Part shown: positions 32,963 to 42,608 of the stretch, piece by piece
Layout: each line of letters opens with the position of its first letter
How positions within the stretch are numbered: the first letter of the stretch is position 1
DNA from: Thermohalobaculum sp039822785
Lineage (GTDB): Bacteria > Pseudomonadota > Alphaproteobacteria > Rhodobacterales > Rhodobacteraceae
Assembly: GCA_039822785.1 (NCBI GenBank)
Contig: JBCBMO010000003.1
Coordinates: forward strand, 310,001 to 374,000
DNA length: 64,000 nucleotides
Reading direction: 5' to 3'
Translations under genes and position numbers: made by a program
Notes under the pieces: model-generated
Database searches by the model: none
What the model was told of the DNA's origin: nothing
Seen by the model: only the letters and a program-made list of their open reading frames with translations

Positions 32963-32970
32963 GAGGAAGA

Positions 32971-33300
32971 TCAATCACAGAACTTCGAATAGGAAGACGG
33001 GTCGGCGGCCTGGACCTGACTGCAGTGGTGGTAGTGCGAGCAGACGTAGCGGTACTGCCCACCCCAAACGGTCAAGTAGTCGTACTGCACCGTGTTCGCC
33101 TGCTCATTGCTCGCCGGGCAGATATGCATGGCTGCAGCACCAGAGTCGGTGATGATGCTGTACTCGCCCTGGGATACACACTGGTCTTGGTAGATGACCC
33201 GACCACCAGCGCAAGATGGATGATAGGCGAAGGCCATTGCGGGTAAGCTGACGCAAAGAACCGCTGCCAAGCCAAGGGTTTGACGTTTCGGAAGGTTCAT
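32971..33300 (-). CDS. Small secreted cysteine-containing hypothetical protein
   Basis: 109 residues starting MNLPKRQTLG, with a clear Sec signal peptide (cleavage near AMAFAYH). The mature part of about 80 residues contains five cysteines (SCAGG, DQCVS, HICPA, YVCSH, HHCSQ) and a sixth at the C-terminus (FCD), which would fit three disulfides, with many Tyr/His. TGGAGA precedes the ATG. Codon use is less GC-biased than the neighbours. I do not recognise the family. Candidates are a small extracellular structural or inhibitory protein. Confidence 0.6.
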   Translation of the reverse strand: MNLPKRQTLGLAAVLCVSLPAMAFAYHPSCAGGRVIYQDQCVSQGEYSIITDSGAAAMHICPASNEQANTVQYDYLTVWGGQYRYVCSHYHHCSQVQAADPSSYSKFCD

Positions 33301-33422
33301 TCGGTTTCTCCAAATCACACACTTTTACCGAGTGCTGTCGGACTTTTGCCGACACCGGAATAAAAACTACATCTACTGAGATATTAGAAGTACTGATTTG
33401 GGAATTTAAATTATAATAATAC

Positions 33423-36400
33423 TTAGAATCCGAAAGTAAAACGGCCAATAGCAGTGAAGTCACGCGCGTATCTGGGCGTGGCAACTTCACCGTTCAGCAG
33501 TGTTGGTCGATCGGCAAAACTAAATGAGGAATCGGTGGTGTTCTGAAACTCGACGGTAAGCACCCCACGCCGATCGGGCAGGCGGTATCCCGCAACAACG
33601 TCCAGCATCGGGAAGGTGTCGCGACCACTCGCACCGTTGTCCTCGAACTCGTGCCAAACCATGCCACCCCGGGCGCTGGCGAAAAAACCGCTCGGGTGAA
33701 ACCAGACGACCGAGCCCGCCAGTTCGCCGACCTCGTATCGATCGAGGTCGATCACCCGCGGATCGCCGTCCGAATCGATGCGCAGGCCTTCGAGGCTGAC
33801 AGCGACCTGCGGCGACAGCGCATAGGTCGCACTGCCACGAAGCTCCCGCACCACGGCCTCAAAGTCGGTCGGGCCGAAACCAGGGCGCGTGACACGCCAG
33901 CGCTGCGCCTCCAACGTCACGATGAACGGGTCGAAAGGCCTGAGGTCGAGCCCGACGCCGGCACTTTGGACGCGGCTGCCGCCGGGCTGGTCCGTCATCT
34001 GCGAGAACCCTGCAACCGTGGCGGGCTCCAGCCGCTGCGGCGACAGCGCCGCTGGGATCACGCTGCGCGTCCAGGCACCGCGCAGATCCAGCCAGTCGGT
34101 CACGCCGATCCGTCCGCCGACCTTGGGGCTGAAGGTGGTGACAGTCTCGGTGATCCCGAAGACGTCCTGCTCGTCCAGATCGAACCAATCGACGCTAGCA
34201 CCCAGGGTAAACTCCACGTTCGACACCACCGGCACGGTCTCGAAGAGCACGTTCGCATAGCTGTAGGCCGTCGCCTGAAAGCTCTCCGCACTCGAGCGCG
34301 TCTCAAAGACGAAGAAGCCGAAGTCCAGCGCATTCACGGCGTCGGTGGTCGCGTCGGCAAAGGCCAAGCCGCTCACAAACGAAAGGGGGCCAGCCCTGGC
34401 GACATGCTGCAGTTGGACATCGACCCCTTCCCCTTCGGCCGTGGTCAGCGATGGCACATTGAAGAAATCGGCGGTGGTCGCGAGGCTCTCGTCCTCCTGC
34501 GTGAAGGTGATGACCCCGGCGATGTCGTGATCCGCCCCGATCCGCCGCTTGATGCCGGCGCGGATCACGTTGCGCTCCAGGCTCTGGTCGGTCACGGGAT
34601 TGCCGGTCGAGGTGTCGAACTCCAGCACCCGATCCCCGAAATCCGAGGAGCGATAGCGGTACTCGAGAAAGAAATCGGTGCCGGCGTCCAGCGTGCCGCG
34701 CAGCTCTGCGCCGGCGATGGTCGTATAGGCCTCGTTGTTGAAGCGATAACCCTGATCCTGCTCATGGCTGACGGCGGCGGAGGCCGACCAACCCTCGTGC
34801 AGCAGGGCCCCGCTGATCTGCCCGCCAAAACGCTCCTGCGTGCCGCCAAAGCCGCTGACCGCGCCGCGAAATCCGTCACTCTCGAAGTAGGGACCGAGTT
34901 CCGCGAAGCTCGGCCGTGCGGCGGCGGGCCCGTCGAGGGCGGCCAGCGAAGTCTCCTGACGGGTCGGATCGAGGGATTGTTTGGAGGGGCTGCGCCAGAC
35001 CTGCTCGGCCAGGGCGGCGGAGACGGCGGCGATCTCCTGACGCTCCCGCCTGCGCAACAGGTCGGCGACGATGCCATGGGCTGCGGGATTGGTGGCGTCC
35101 TGTTCGGCGCCGCGTGCGCCCACCTGCAGGGCTTCCTGATCAAATCCCAGGGTCTGGAGCAGGCGCCCAAGGACCGCGCCCTGCACCGCGCGATCCTCGT
35201 CGAGGCCGCGCTCGCTGCGCAGCGTGGCCCGGCCGTCGGCGCGATCCTGTGCGGCGCGGACGGACGCGAGCGCCTCCACCACGCGGTTCTCCAGAAACAG
35301 CGTCTCGGCCTCCAAAAGCCAGGGCGCGGGATCGTCCGGATCGGCCGCCCGCGCCAGCGCGTACTGCGCCAGCGCCTTGTCGCTCAGCCCCTCCGCCGCA
35401 TATGCGCGGCCCAACCAGGTGCGAAACACCGCGCGGCGCGGAGAGAGAGCCGCAGCCGTCTCAAGCTCCCGGCGCCCCTCGGTCACCGCACCCTGACGGA
35501 CAAGCAGCAGGCCGAGGCCGAGGCGTGGCAGCGGGTCCTCGCTGTCGATCGCAATCCCGCGCTCGAAGGCCTACCGCGCCGCGTCGTAGTCGTTGGAGGC
35601 GAGGCGCGCGAGACCAAGGATCGCTTCTGCCAGCGAACTCTGCCCCACCTCCAGCGCCCGGCGCGCCTGCCGTTCGGCGCCCCTCGCGTCGCCAGCAACG
35701 AAGGACAGCTCGGCGACCCGCGCGGCGGCAAACTCATCGGTCGGCGCGAGCGCGAAAGCCCGGTCGGCCGCCGCCCGCGCGGCGGCAATATCGCCACTGC
35801 CCTGCGCCGCATAGCTCGACGCCAGCTGCGCCGACGGCAGGTCGGGCGCCGCTGCGATCGCGGCCGCCGCGCGTTCCATACCCTCCTCCGTCCGCCCCCG
35901 GGCCAGGGAAACGACCGCGCCGAGAGCGAGGGCAGAGGGCGCCTCCGCCTCCTCGCGCAGCAGCGCCTCCGCCCGATCCGGCTCGCCTGCGGCCAGCGCG
36001 CCCGCCGCCCGGCGAACCGCGGCCGGCGCATCCTCGCCCGCCAGCAGGACGGGCGGGTAATAGATCGCCCAGTCCGATGCGCCCGCGGGATCGACCGCGA
36101 TGGCACGAAGCGTCGGGGGCAGGGCCTCGGCCTCCGCCTCGCTCAGCGCGGCCAGGGTCGCGGTGCCGGCGGGTGCAAAACCCGCCTCGCCATGGGACAA
36201 CACGATGACGTCGTCACCACGGCTGAAACGCACATCGCCCTCACGCACGGCGACGACGGCACCGTCCGCTCCGGCTGCCACGACCGCTTCGGTCCCGTCG
36301 ATGCCGGCGGTGGCGTACCGCGTCTCAACCGAGAACACGGCCCGCACGGAGGAGAGGAAGCGCAGAACGCCGCTCCTCAAGCTGACCCGTTCGCTAGGCA

Positions 36401-36716
36401 TGCCATCCACGACGGCAGGCAGATTGAGTTGAGCATTGGCGGCCAGCCCCAGCGTCGTCTCCACCCCGGCGAGGCGAAGTTCAACCCGACCGGCGCCGCC
36501 CGTGATGACGGTGTCCCCAGCGCAAACCTGATCGCCAAGTCGCAGGGTCCGCATGGTGCCGTCGGTGGCGCGTACCTCGACGGTGCCATCCACCGCCACG
36601 ACGACCGCTGGCGCGGGACCGATACACAATTCCTGTGCCGTCGCCGCCCAACCGGACGACAGCATGATGGTCGTCCCGACAGCCATGACCAACAAAGGTT
36701 TCACAATAATCCTCAT
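33423..36716 (-). pseudogene. FecR-domain/TPR/outer-membrane beta-barrel protein interrupted by one in-frame amber codon
   Basis: A single frame of 1098 codons broken only by TAG at 35571-35573. The first part (381 residues) has a signal peptide (near TAQEL), a FecR-like domain (about 40-165) and TPR-like helices. After the TAG the frame continues with more TPRs, then a C-terminal barrel (about 400 residues) of alternating aromatic strands ending FTFGF, the C-terminal Phe typical of outer-membrane proteins. One C-to-T change from CAG (Gln) would explain the stop. GTG at 35486 could restart translation, but that product would lack a signal peptide. It adjoins a CHASE2 cyclase, a recurring partner of FecR-barrel proteins. 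Confidence 0.75.
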
Positions 36717-36795
36717 TCACCCGAACGGCGCGATCGTTTCGGGCAGAGCTATCTTTGGCAAGAAGAGTGCAGGTATGGAACTGTCTTCTGTATTA

Positions 36796-38805
36796 TTATT
36801 TCGCGAGGATCATTCGCCACACAAGGATCGGGGTCGCCTTGCCGTCCAGCTGCTGCGGTCCGAGACACTCGAACGACAGGTCCGACTGGTTCACCGCGGC
36901 CGTCTGCACCGCGTCGGAGACGAGGGCAACGGATCCTGCGCCATCGAGGAAAGGCCGCGCGCCCTCCTCCAGCCGTTTCGCCGTGTTCACCACGCCGCCG
37001 ATGACGCGGAACCCCAAGCGGCCCCCGGCCTCGACCTCGCCGAGCATAACGGGCCCGGTCTCCAACCCCATGCGCAGGCGCAAGGCCATCGGTTCACCGC
37101 TTTCCGGCAGTGTGACGGGCACGCTCACGGTGCGCTGGTCGGGCAGGGCCCGGGCCGCAGCCTCGGCCAGGGCAGCGCCGGCGCGACACGCGCGACAGGC
37201 ATGGGGCTCGGCGCCGGGCTCATCGGGGAAGACCGCTAACAGGCCGTCGCCCTCGATCTCGACCACGATGCCACCCTGCGCCTCCACCGCGACAGTGGCG
37301 TCCGACTGAAACCGGTTCAGCAGCGTGCTGTAGACCACGGTCGAAAGGCGATCCGACATCAGCACCGATCCGACGATATCGGCAAACAGCACCGTCGCGG
37401 CCTGCTCGCGCATGTCCAGCGGCACGCTGCCGTCGGTGTCGAGCACCACGTCGGCGACGGGGCGCACCAGGCGGCGGCGCAGGGTTGCGCGGGTTCGCGC
37501 GTAGCCGTTGGCTAGGCCGACGAGCAACAGGACCGGCAAGCCGAGCACGACCGGCACCGCGAGCGGCACCCACAGGCGTATCTGCACGAAGATCACCGCT
37601 GCGATGATCGCCAGCAGCAGCGCCGTGGCCGCGACGTGGCCTGCGCTACGCCAGCCGCCAAGCATGATGACCCAATAGGCGGCCAGGGCGCCGACGACCG
37701 CCGTGATGACCGTCGCGCTTGCCGGCGGTACCGTCATCAGCCGGTGGTTGTGGATCTCGTTCAAAAAGGCCGTGGCTGCTAACTCGACCCCGGCGACTGT
37801 GTCCGTCTCCTCCCCGGAGGCGACGGTCCGGAAGTGATCGGTCTCCGCCTGGCGGCCGGGATCCGAGATCCCGATGAAGACGACCGTATCCGAGAGATCC
37901 TGGGGCAGTCGCAAGTGCTCGGGTGTCTTGTCGTCGAAGACGGCGCGGATCGGGACCGTGGGCACACTCAATGCCGGGCCATAGAACCAGAATGGCGTGA
38001 CCCCCGGCGCCTGCTGCGGAAAGGGTGCCAGGCCCTCACGCTCCGCCAGTGCTGCGGCCACCTGCGGCATTGGCTGAAGATCCGCAAAGACGGGCAGATG
38101 TCGCCGGTAGCCCAGGATCAGCCCGGTCGTATCGGTGACCACCTGGAAAAAGCTGGTGGCAGCGGCAGCCTCGACGAAAACCGGCGCGGGCCGTTCGCGG
38201 CGCAACGCACGGGTTCCCGTCGGCGTGTCCACACCCTCGAGCAGGATAGCGGGTGGGCCGTTCGCCAAGGCCTCGGCCAGTGCGCGATCCCCCTCACGGG
38301 ACAGGCGAAACACCACGTCGAAGACCAGAACCTGCGCACCGCGTGCTGCCAGAGCGTCGATCAGACAGGCGTGGATGGCCCGCGGCAGCTGAAGCGTGTC
38401 GGTCACGGCCACCAGTCTGCGCCGATCCTCGGCGCTCAGACAGGCCTCCAGGCGCCGTGAGGCCGGGCCGGGGTCATCGGCCACGAAGGCCAGCCATTCC
38501 GCCCCCAGATCGTCGAGCGCCACGATCAAGGCGCCCTCGGGCGCCGGTACCGGGCCGCGCAGCGTGTATAGTGCGGCCAGCCCCCAGCCGTGTTCGATCC
38601 GCTGGCCGATGGGGCTTGCTTGCAGTGCCGCGAGCAAGCCGCCGCACAGCAGGCACAGGACGAGCCGCTGCGTGATCCGCAGTGAAGCGGCGAGCCTGTC
38701 CGACAAAGATCCCCGTCGCTTGGACGCCCCGGCGCGCCCCCAGCCGTCACGCCCGCTGTCGCGTGCCGCAGCCCAGCGCGATTGCGTGTCAGAGGGCGGC
38801 GGCAT
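36796..38805 (-). CDS. CHASE2-domain class III nucleotide cyclase
   Basis: 669 residues. An N-terminal TM (about 45-62) precedes a periplasmic CHASE2 domain (about 75-360, with FDVVFRLSREGDRALAEAL and TVVFIGISDPG). Three TMs (about 375-445) and a C-terminal cyclase domain follow. Metal-binding aspartates appear in VLFADIVGSV and EGDGLLAVF, and VVNTAKRL keeps the catalytic Asn/Arg. The usual purine-selecting Lys and Asp are replaced (VVEIEGDG; GGVVN), so ATP versus GTP preference is uncertain. The start overlaps the end of the alcohol dehydrogenase gene by 17 nt. It probably signals to the adjacent FecR/barrel product. Confidence 0.88.
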   Translation of the reverse strand: MPPPSDTQSRWAAARDSGRDGWGRAGASKRRGSLSDRLAASLRITQRLVLCLLCGGLLAALQASPIGQRIEHGWGLAALYTLRGPVPAPEGALIVALDDLGAEWLAFVADDPGPASRRLEACLSAEDRRRLVAVTDTLQLPRAIHACLIDALAARGAQVLVFDVVFRLSREGDRALAEALANGPPAILLEGVDTPTGTRALRRERPAPVFVEAAAATSFFQVVTDTTGLILGYRRHLPVFADLQPMPQVAAALAEREGLAPFPQQAPGVTPFWFYGPALSVPTVPIRAVFDDKTPEHLRLPQDLSDTVVFIGISDPGRQAETDHFRTVASGEETDTVAGVELAATAFLNEIHNHRLMTVPPASATVITAVVGALAAYWVIMLGGWRSAGHVAATALLLAIIAAVIFVQIRLWVPLAVPVVLGLPVLLLVGLANGYARTRATLRRRLVRPVADVVLDTDGSVPLDMREQAATVLFADIVGSVLMSDRLSTVVYSTLLNRFQSDATVAVEAQGGIVVEIEGDGLLAVFPDEPGAEPHACRACRAGAALAEAAARALPDQRTVSVPVTLPESGEPMALRLRMGLETGPVMLGEVEAGGRLGFRVIGGVVNTAKRLEEGARPFLDGAGSVALVSDAVQTAAVNQSDLSFECLGPQQLDGKATPILVWRMILAK

Positions 38806-39949
38806 AGATCGCCTGAGCGTCAGCCTCGGTCAGCGGGCGCGGGTTGTTCACCAAAAGGCGCGTCTGCTTCATCGCATCGTGTGCGAGCATCCCCAGATCG
38901 TCCGGGCCGATGCCGTTCTGCGACAGGCGCACCGGCAGGTCGAGGGCGGGGCCGAGGTCGCCGAGTTCCTCGATGAAGCTGTCCACCATCAGCGACGGGT
39001 CCTGTCCGGCGAGCGCCGGAAAGACGATGGGCGCGAGGGCCGCATAGGCCGCCTCCGCCGCGGGTTCGACCCGGTTGAAGGCCAGCACCGGGGCGAGCAC
39101 CATGGCGTTGGCATGGCCGTGCGGGATCTTGAAATGCCCGCCCAGCGGATAAGCCAGCGCATGCACCGCCGCCACCGGCGCATTGGCAAAGGCCATGCCC
39201 GCAAGCGCCGAGCCCAGCAGCATCCCCTCGCGCGCCGCCATGTCGTCGGGCACGGTGCAGGCGGTGCGGATATGCATGCCGAGCAGCCGCAGCGCCTCGC
39301 GCGCCAGCATGTCCGATAGGGGGTTCTTGCGGTGGGCCGAGGTGAAGGCCTCGATCGCGTGGACCATGGCGTCGATCCCCGTCGCCGCCGTCACGCGTGA
39401 GGGCAGGCCGGTGGTCAGTGCTGCATCCAGGATCGCCGTATCCGGCAGCAGATGGGGCGAGACCACGCCCATCTTCTCCGTCGTGCCGGTCGTCACGATG
39501 GCGATCGGCGTCACCTCCGACCCGGTGCCGGCCGTCGTCGGCACCAGCATGAGTGGCAGGCGCGGCCCCTTCGCATTGCCGACCCCATAGGCCGACGCGA
39601 GCGGCTGATCCGTCCCCAGCAGGAGCGCCACCAGCTTGGCCGTATCCATCGGCGAGCCCCCGCCGATGCCGATCACGCCGTCGACGCCCGCTGTGCGCAT
39701 GGCCTCCACGGCGCGCAGAATGTCCTCCTCCGGCGGGTCGGCCCGCACGTCGTCCCAGGGCGTCACCGAGATGCCGGCCTCCAGCAGGCTCGCCTCCGCC
39801 GGGCCCAGGAGACCCGCCGCCCGCACCCCCGGATCGCTGATCAGCGCGACATGCCGGATCCCAAGCTCCGCCGCCAACGGACCGGCCATGCCTGCGCGCC
39901 CCGCGCCGATTTCCAGCGCCGGCGTGGTCCGGAACGCAAACCCCTGCAT
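38789..39949 (-). CDS. Iron-containing (group III) alcohol dehydrogenase
   Basis: 386 residues. The nucleotide-binding GIGGGSPMDTAK lies near residue 100, PTTAGTGSEVTP follows, and metal ligands fall in the HALAYPLGGHFKIPHGHANA region. It is an NAD(P)-dependent oxidoreductase of the Fe-ADH/maleylacetate reductase superfamily, and the substrate is unknown. A good GGAGGAG site precedes MQGFAFRT. It lies 65 nt downstream of matR on the same strand, so it may be expressed with that regulator, but a role in malonate metabolism is not established. Confidence 0.88.
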   Translation of the reverse strand: MQGFAFRTTPALEIGAGRAGMAGPLAAELGIRHVALISDPGVRAAGLLGPAEASLLEAGISVTPWDDVRADPPEEDILRAVEAMRTAGVDGVIGIGGGSPMDTAKLVALLLGTDQPLASAYGVGNAKGPRLPLMLVPTTAGTGSEVTPIAIVTTGTTEKMGVVSPHLLPDTAILDAALTTGLPSRVTAATGIDAMVHAIEAFTSAHRKNPLSDMLAREALRLLGMHIRTACTVPDDMAAREGMLLGSALAGMAFANAPVAAVHALAYPLGGHFKIPHGHANAMVLAPVLAFNRVEPAAEAAYAALAPIVFPALAGQDPSLMVDSFIEELGDLGPALDLPVRLSQNGIGPDDLGMLAHDAMKQTRLLVNNPRPLTEADAQAIYAAAL

Positions 39950-40014
39950 GCAGCACTCCTCCCTAAATCCAGGCGCCATCAGCAAAGACGAGGCGCCGGA
40001 GCGGTTCAAGCGGT

Positions 40015-40659
40015 TCAGCCGGCCAGCCCCGCCACATCGGCAAACCGCGCGCCCTGCACGGCGACGTGGTCGTACATGGCCTGGCTCGCCGCGGCTGCAT
40101 CGCCTGCGACGATCGCATCGACGATCCGCCCGTGCTCGGCGAGCGAGGCCATCAGGCGGCCGGGCGCCCTAAGCTGCAGCCGGCGATACGGCTTGAGACG
40201 CCTGCGCAGGGCGCGGACGTGCTCGCTGAGAAAGCCATTGCACGAGGCGGCGTCGATGGCCTCGTGAAAGATTTCGTTGCAGTAGTAGTACGCATCCCCG
40301 TCGCCATCGCGCGCAGCGGTACCGCAACGCCGGTGCGCCTCCGCGATCACCGGCAGTTTCGCGGGATCGCCTGCGCGCGCCGCCCGTTCGGCGCAGAACG
40401 CCTCCAGTGTCGCCATGACCTCGAACATCTCGGCCCGCTCGGTGGGGCCCACGGCGCGGACCACGGCGCCCCGGTTCGGGCGGTGGTCGATCAGGCCCGT
40501 TGCCGCCAGGGTCCGGATCGCCTCACGTACCGGCGTGCGGGAGACGCCGAACTGGCTGGCCAAGGACATCTCGTCCAGCCGGTCACCGGGGGCCAGCGTG
40601 CCGGTCAGGATCAAATCCTCGATCTCGTCCAACAAATGTGCGGTGCGCCGAAGGCCCAT
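40015..40659 (-). CDS. matR: GntR/FadR-family regulator of malonate utilisation
   Basis: 214 residues. An N-terminal wHTH (about 10-70, MSLASQFGVSRTPVREAIRT) is followed by an all-helical FCD domain whose metal/ligand residues lie in NEIFHEAIDAA and AEHGRIVDAI. It is divergent from the TRAP-malonate operon, and the intergenic region has a perfect GATTGTATACAATC palindrome matching the ATTGTATACAAT operator reported for MatR of Rhizobium. Likely a malonate or malonyl-CoA responsive repressor. GGAGAGAGG supports MGLRRT as the start. Confidence 0.85.
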   Translation of the reverse strand: MGLRRTAHLLDEIEDLILTGTLAPGDRLDEMSLASQFGVSRTPVREAIRTLAATGLIDHRPNRGAVVRAVGPTERAEMFEVMATLEAFCAERAARAGDPAKLPVIAEAHRRCGTAARDGDGDAYYYCNEIFHEAIDAASCNGFLSEHVRALRRRLKPYRRLQLRAPGRLMASLAEHGRIVDAIVAGDAAAASQAMYDHVAVQGARFADVAGLAG

Positions 40660-40735
40660 CTGCCTCTCTCCGCCTGCCCAGCTCGTGCACCCCATGGTGC
40701 CTTTCCCAGGCGAGCGAGACCATAGCGGTGGCGGC

Positions 40736-40749
40736 GATTGTATACAATC
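40736..40749. promoter_or_regulatory. MatR-type operator
   Basis: GATTGTATACAATC is a perfect 14-bp palindrome in the matR/matP intergenic region. It overlaps the region just upstream of a TTGACA -35 element at 40753-40758, so a bound repressor would block the matP promoter. The core equals the MatR operator as I recall it from Rhizobium work. Confidence 0.8.
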
Positions 40750-40861
40750 TGCTTGACAGTCTTTGCCCCGGGCGTCACAGCAAGGGCATCACCGCGGGGA
40801 CCGAAGAGGCACCCTGCGGCAACCAAAACAGGGGCGCCACCGGCGCCGCAAGGGAGTGACA

Positions 40862-41854
40862 ATGACCAGCTTCACCAGGATCGCCGCGATTGCGGGCGTG
40901 GCCCTCGGCCTGTCCGCCCTCTCCGCCACCGCCGCCGACAAGCTCCGCCTCAGCCACCAGTGGTCCACCTCCGACGTCCGTCACCAGGTCGCCGAGATGG
41001 TCGCCAACCACGTCGCCGAGGCCGGCGTCGGGCTGGAGATCGAGATCTTCCCGTCGAAGTCGCTGTTCAAGCCGCGCGAGCAGTACAAGCCGCTCTCCCG
41101 CGGGCAGCTCGACATGACGGTCTTCCCGCTCGCCTATGCGGGCGGCCTGCGCCCGGCCTATAACCTCACGCTGATGCCTGGGCTCGTGAAGAACCACGAC
41201 CACGCCGCGCGGCTGAATGAGAGCGACTTCATGGCCGAGATCGAGAAGATCATGGCCGAGGATGACGTGAAGGTGCTGGTGCACGGCTACCTCGCCGGCG
41301 GCTTCGCTGGCGTGGACGGCTGCATCACCAGCCCGGATGATGTGAAGGGCCTGCAGAGCCGTGCTGCCGGCAAGGCCTTTGAGCAGATGCTGGCCGGTGC
41401 CGGTGCCTCTATCGCCTCGATGGCCTCCTCCGAGATCTACAACGCGATGCAGACCGGCGTGCTGCAGGCGGCGAACACCTCGTCCTCCAGCTTCGTGAGC
41501 TACCGCATCTACGAGCAGGTGAAATGCTTCACCCCTGCGGGCGATTACGCGCTGTGGTTCATGTATCAGCCGCTCATGATGAACAAATCGACCTTCGACG
41601 GGCTGAGCGAGGCGCAGCAGAAGGCGCTGATGGACGGCGCGGCCAAGGCCGAGGCCTTCTATCTGGAGGAAGCGAAGAAGCAGGACGGCAACGCCGCCCA
41701 GGTCTTTGCCGACAACGGCGTCGAGATCGCCGAGATGTCCGAGGCCGACTTCCAGGCCTGGCAGGCGATCGCCAAGGAGACCTCCTACAAGGCCTTCCTG
41801 GAGGGCAACGCCGAGGGCCAGCGCCTTCTGGATCTCGCTCTCTCGGTCGACTGA
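40862..41854 (+). CDS. matP: TRAP transporter substrate-binding protein (malonate, DctP family)
   Basis: 330 residues. The signal peptide ends near ATAADKL, and the mature DctP fold starts LRLSHQWSTSDVRHQVAE. The conserved Arg for carboxylate binding is probably within GLQSRAAGK. Together with the DctQ and DctM subunits downstream it forms a Na+-driven TRAP carrier, and the malonate assignment rests on matA and matB in the same operon. AGGGAG precedes the ATG. A hairpin after the stop probably raises its expression relative to the permeases. Confidence 0.88.
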   Translation: MTSFTRIAAIAGVALGLSALSATAADKLRLSHQWSTSDVRHQVAEMVANHVAEAGVGLEIEIFPSKSLFKPREQYKPLSRGQLDMTVFPLAYAGGLRPAYNLTLMPGLVKNHDHAARLNESDFMAEIEKIMAEDDVKVLVHGYLAGGFAGVDGCITSPDDVKGLQSRAAGKAFEQMLAGAGASIASMASSEIYNAMQTGVLQAANTSSSSFVSYRIYEQVKCFTPAGDYALWFMYQPLMMNKSTFDGLSEAQQKALMDGAAKAEAFYLEEAKKQDGNAAQVFADNGVEIAEMSEADFQAWQAIAKETSYKAFLEGNAEGQRLLDLALSVD

Positions 41855-41863
41855 CCTGACCTT

Positions 41864-41887
41864 GCATGCCGCTATCCGGCGGCATGC
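41864..41887 (+). terminator. Intra-operon hairpin between matP and matQ
   Basis: GCATGCCG (41864-41871) and CGGCATGC (41880-41887) form an 8-bp stem directly after matP, followed by a C/T-rich run. Such a hairpin behind a binding-protein gene commonly protects its mRNA or attenuates read-through. The rest of the 169-nt gap has no ORF. Confidence 0.6.
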
Positions 41888-42023
41888 CCTTCCCCCCCCG
41901 ACCCCTCTTCCGCCCGGAGGAGGGGGGCGCGAACGGCGCCGCTGGCGCCTCCCCCTCCGCCTTGGAAGGGGATCGAGGGGGAGGATCCGAGGACGGCGAC
42001 CGGCCCGCCGCTAGGGAAATTCC

Positions 42024-42608
42024 ATGTCAGGCTCCGCCCATGCCATTCCCGCCGCGCGTCACGGCGGCAACCCGGTGCTGATGGCCGTGGGCCTGCTGAG
42101 CCGGCTCTGCGGCCTGGTCGCCGCGCTCACCATCGTCGCGGCGGTGGGCATCACCTGCCAGATGATCTTCGTGCGCTTCGTGCTGAACCAGAGCACGATC
42201 TGGCAGACCGAGGCCGTCACCTACATGATGATCGCCGCTACCATGCTCGGGCTGCCCTATGTGCAGTATCTGCGCGGACATGTGAACGTGGATCTTCTGC
42301 CGCTGGCCCTGCCCATGGCCGCGCGCAAGGGGCTGGCGGTCATCACCTTCGGCCTCACGCTGGCGGTCGTCGCCATCATGCTCTGGCACGGCTATCACTT
42401 CTGGTACGAGGCCTGGGATTGGGGCGAGCGGTCGAACACGCCCTGGGACCCGCAGCTCTGGGTGCCCTATCTGGCGCTGCCCATCGGCTTCGGCCTCTAC
42501 CTGCTGCAACTCGCCGCCGATCTCTACGCCATGCTGACGGGGGTCGAGAAGCCCTTCGGGCTGGAGACTGAGGGCGAAGAGGCCGCCGTGCCCGGGATGG
42601 CCGACTGA
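42024..42608 (+). CDS. matQ: TRAP transporter small permease (DctQ family)
   Basis: 194 residues with four TM helices (around 25-45, 60-80, 100-120 and 145-165). The typical DctQ segment is WQTEAVTYMMIAATMLGLPY. An acidic C-terminal tail (ETEGEEAAVPG) is cytosolic. The small TRAP subunit scaffolds the large permease. The stop overlaps the next start (TGATG), giving translational coupling. Confidence 0.88.
   Translation: MSGSAHAIPAARHGGNPVLMAVGLLSRLCGLVAALTIVAAVGITCQMIFVRFVLNQSTIWQTEAVTYMMIAATMLGLPYVQYLRGHVNVDLLPLALPMAARKGLAVITFGLTLAVVAIMLWHGYHFWYEAWDWGERSNTPWDPQLWVPYLALPIGFGLYLLQLAADLYAMLTGVEKPFGLETEGEEAAVPGMAD

Noticed and set aside
33336..33354. TGTCGG/CCGACA hairpin as a terminator for the barrel gene
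   Set aside because: Six base pairs only, no T-run on the minus strand; too weak to list.
33651..37004. Plus-strand open frame of over 1100 codons
   Set aside because: It is antisense to the FecR/TPR/barrel gene and the cyclase 3' end, rich in Arg/Gly/His, without domains; a high-GC shadow frame.
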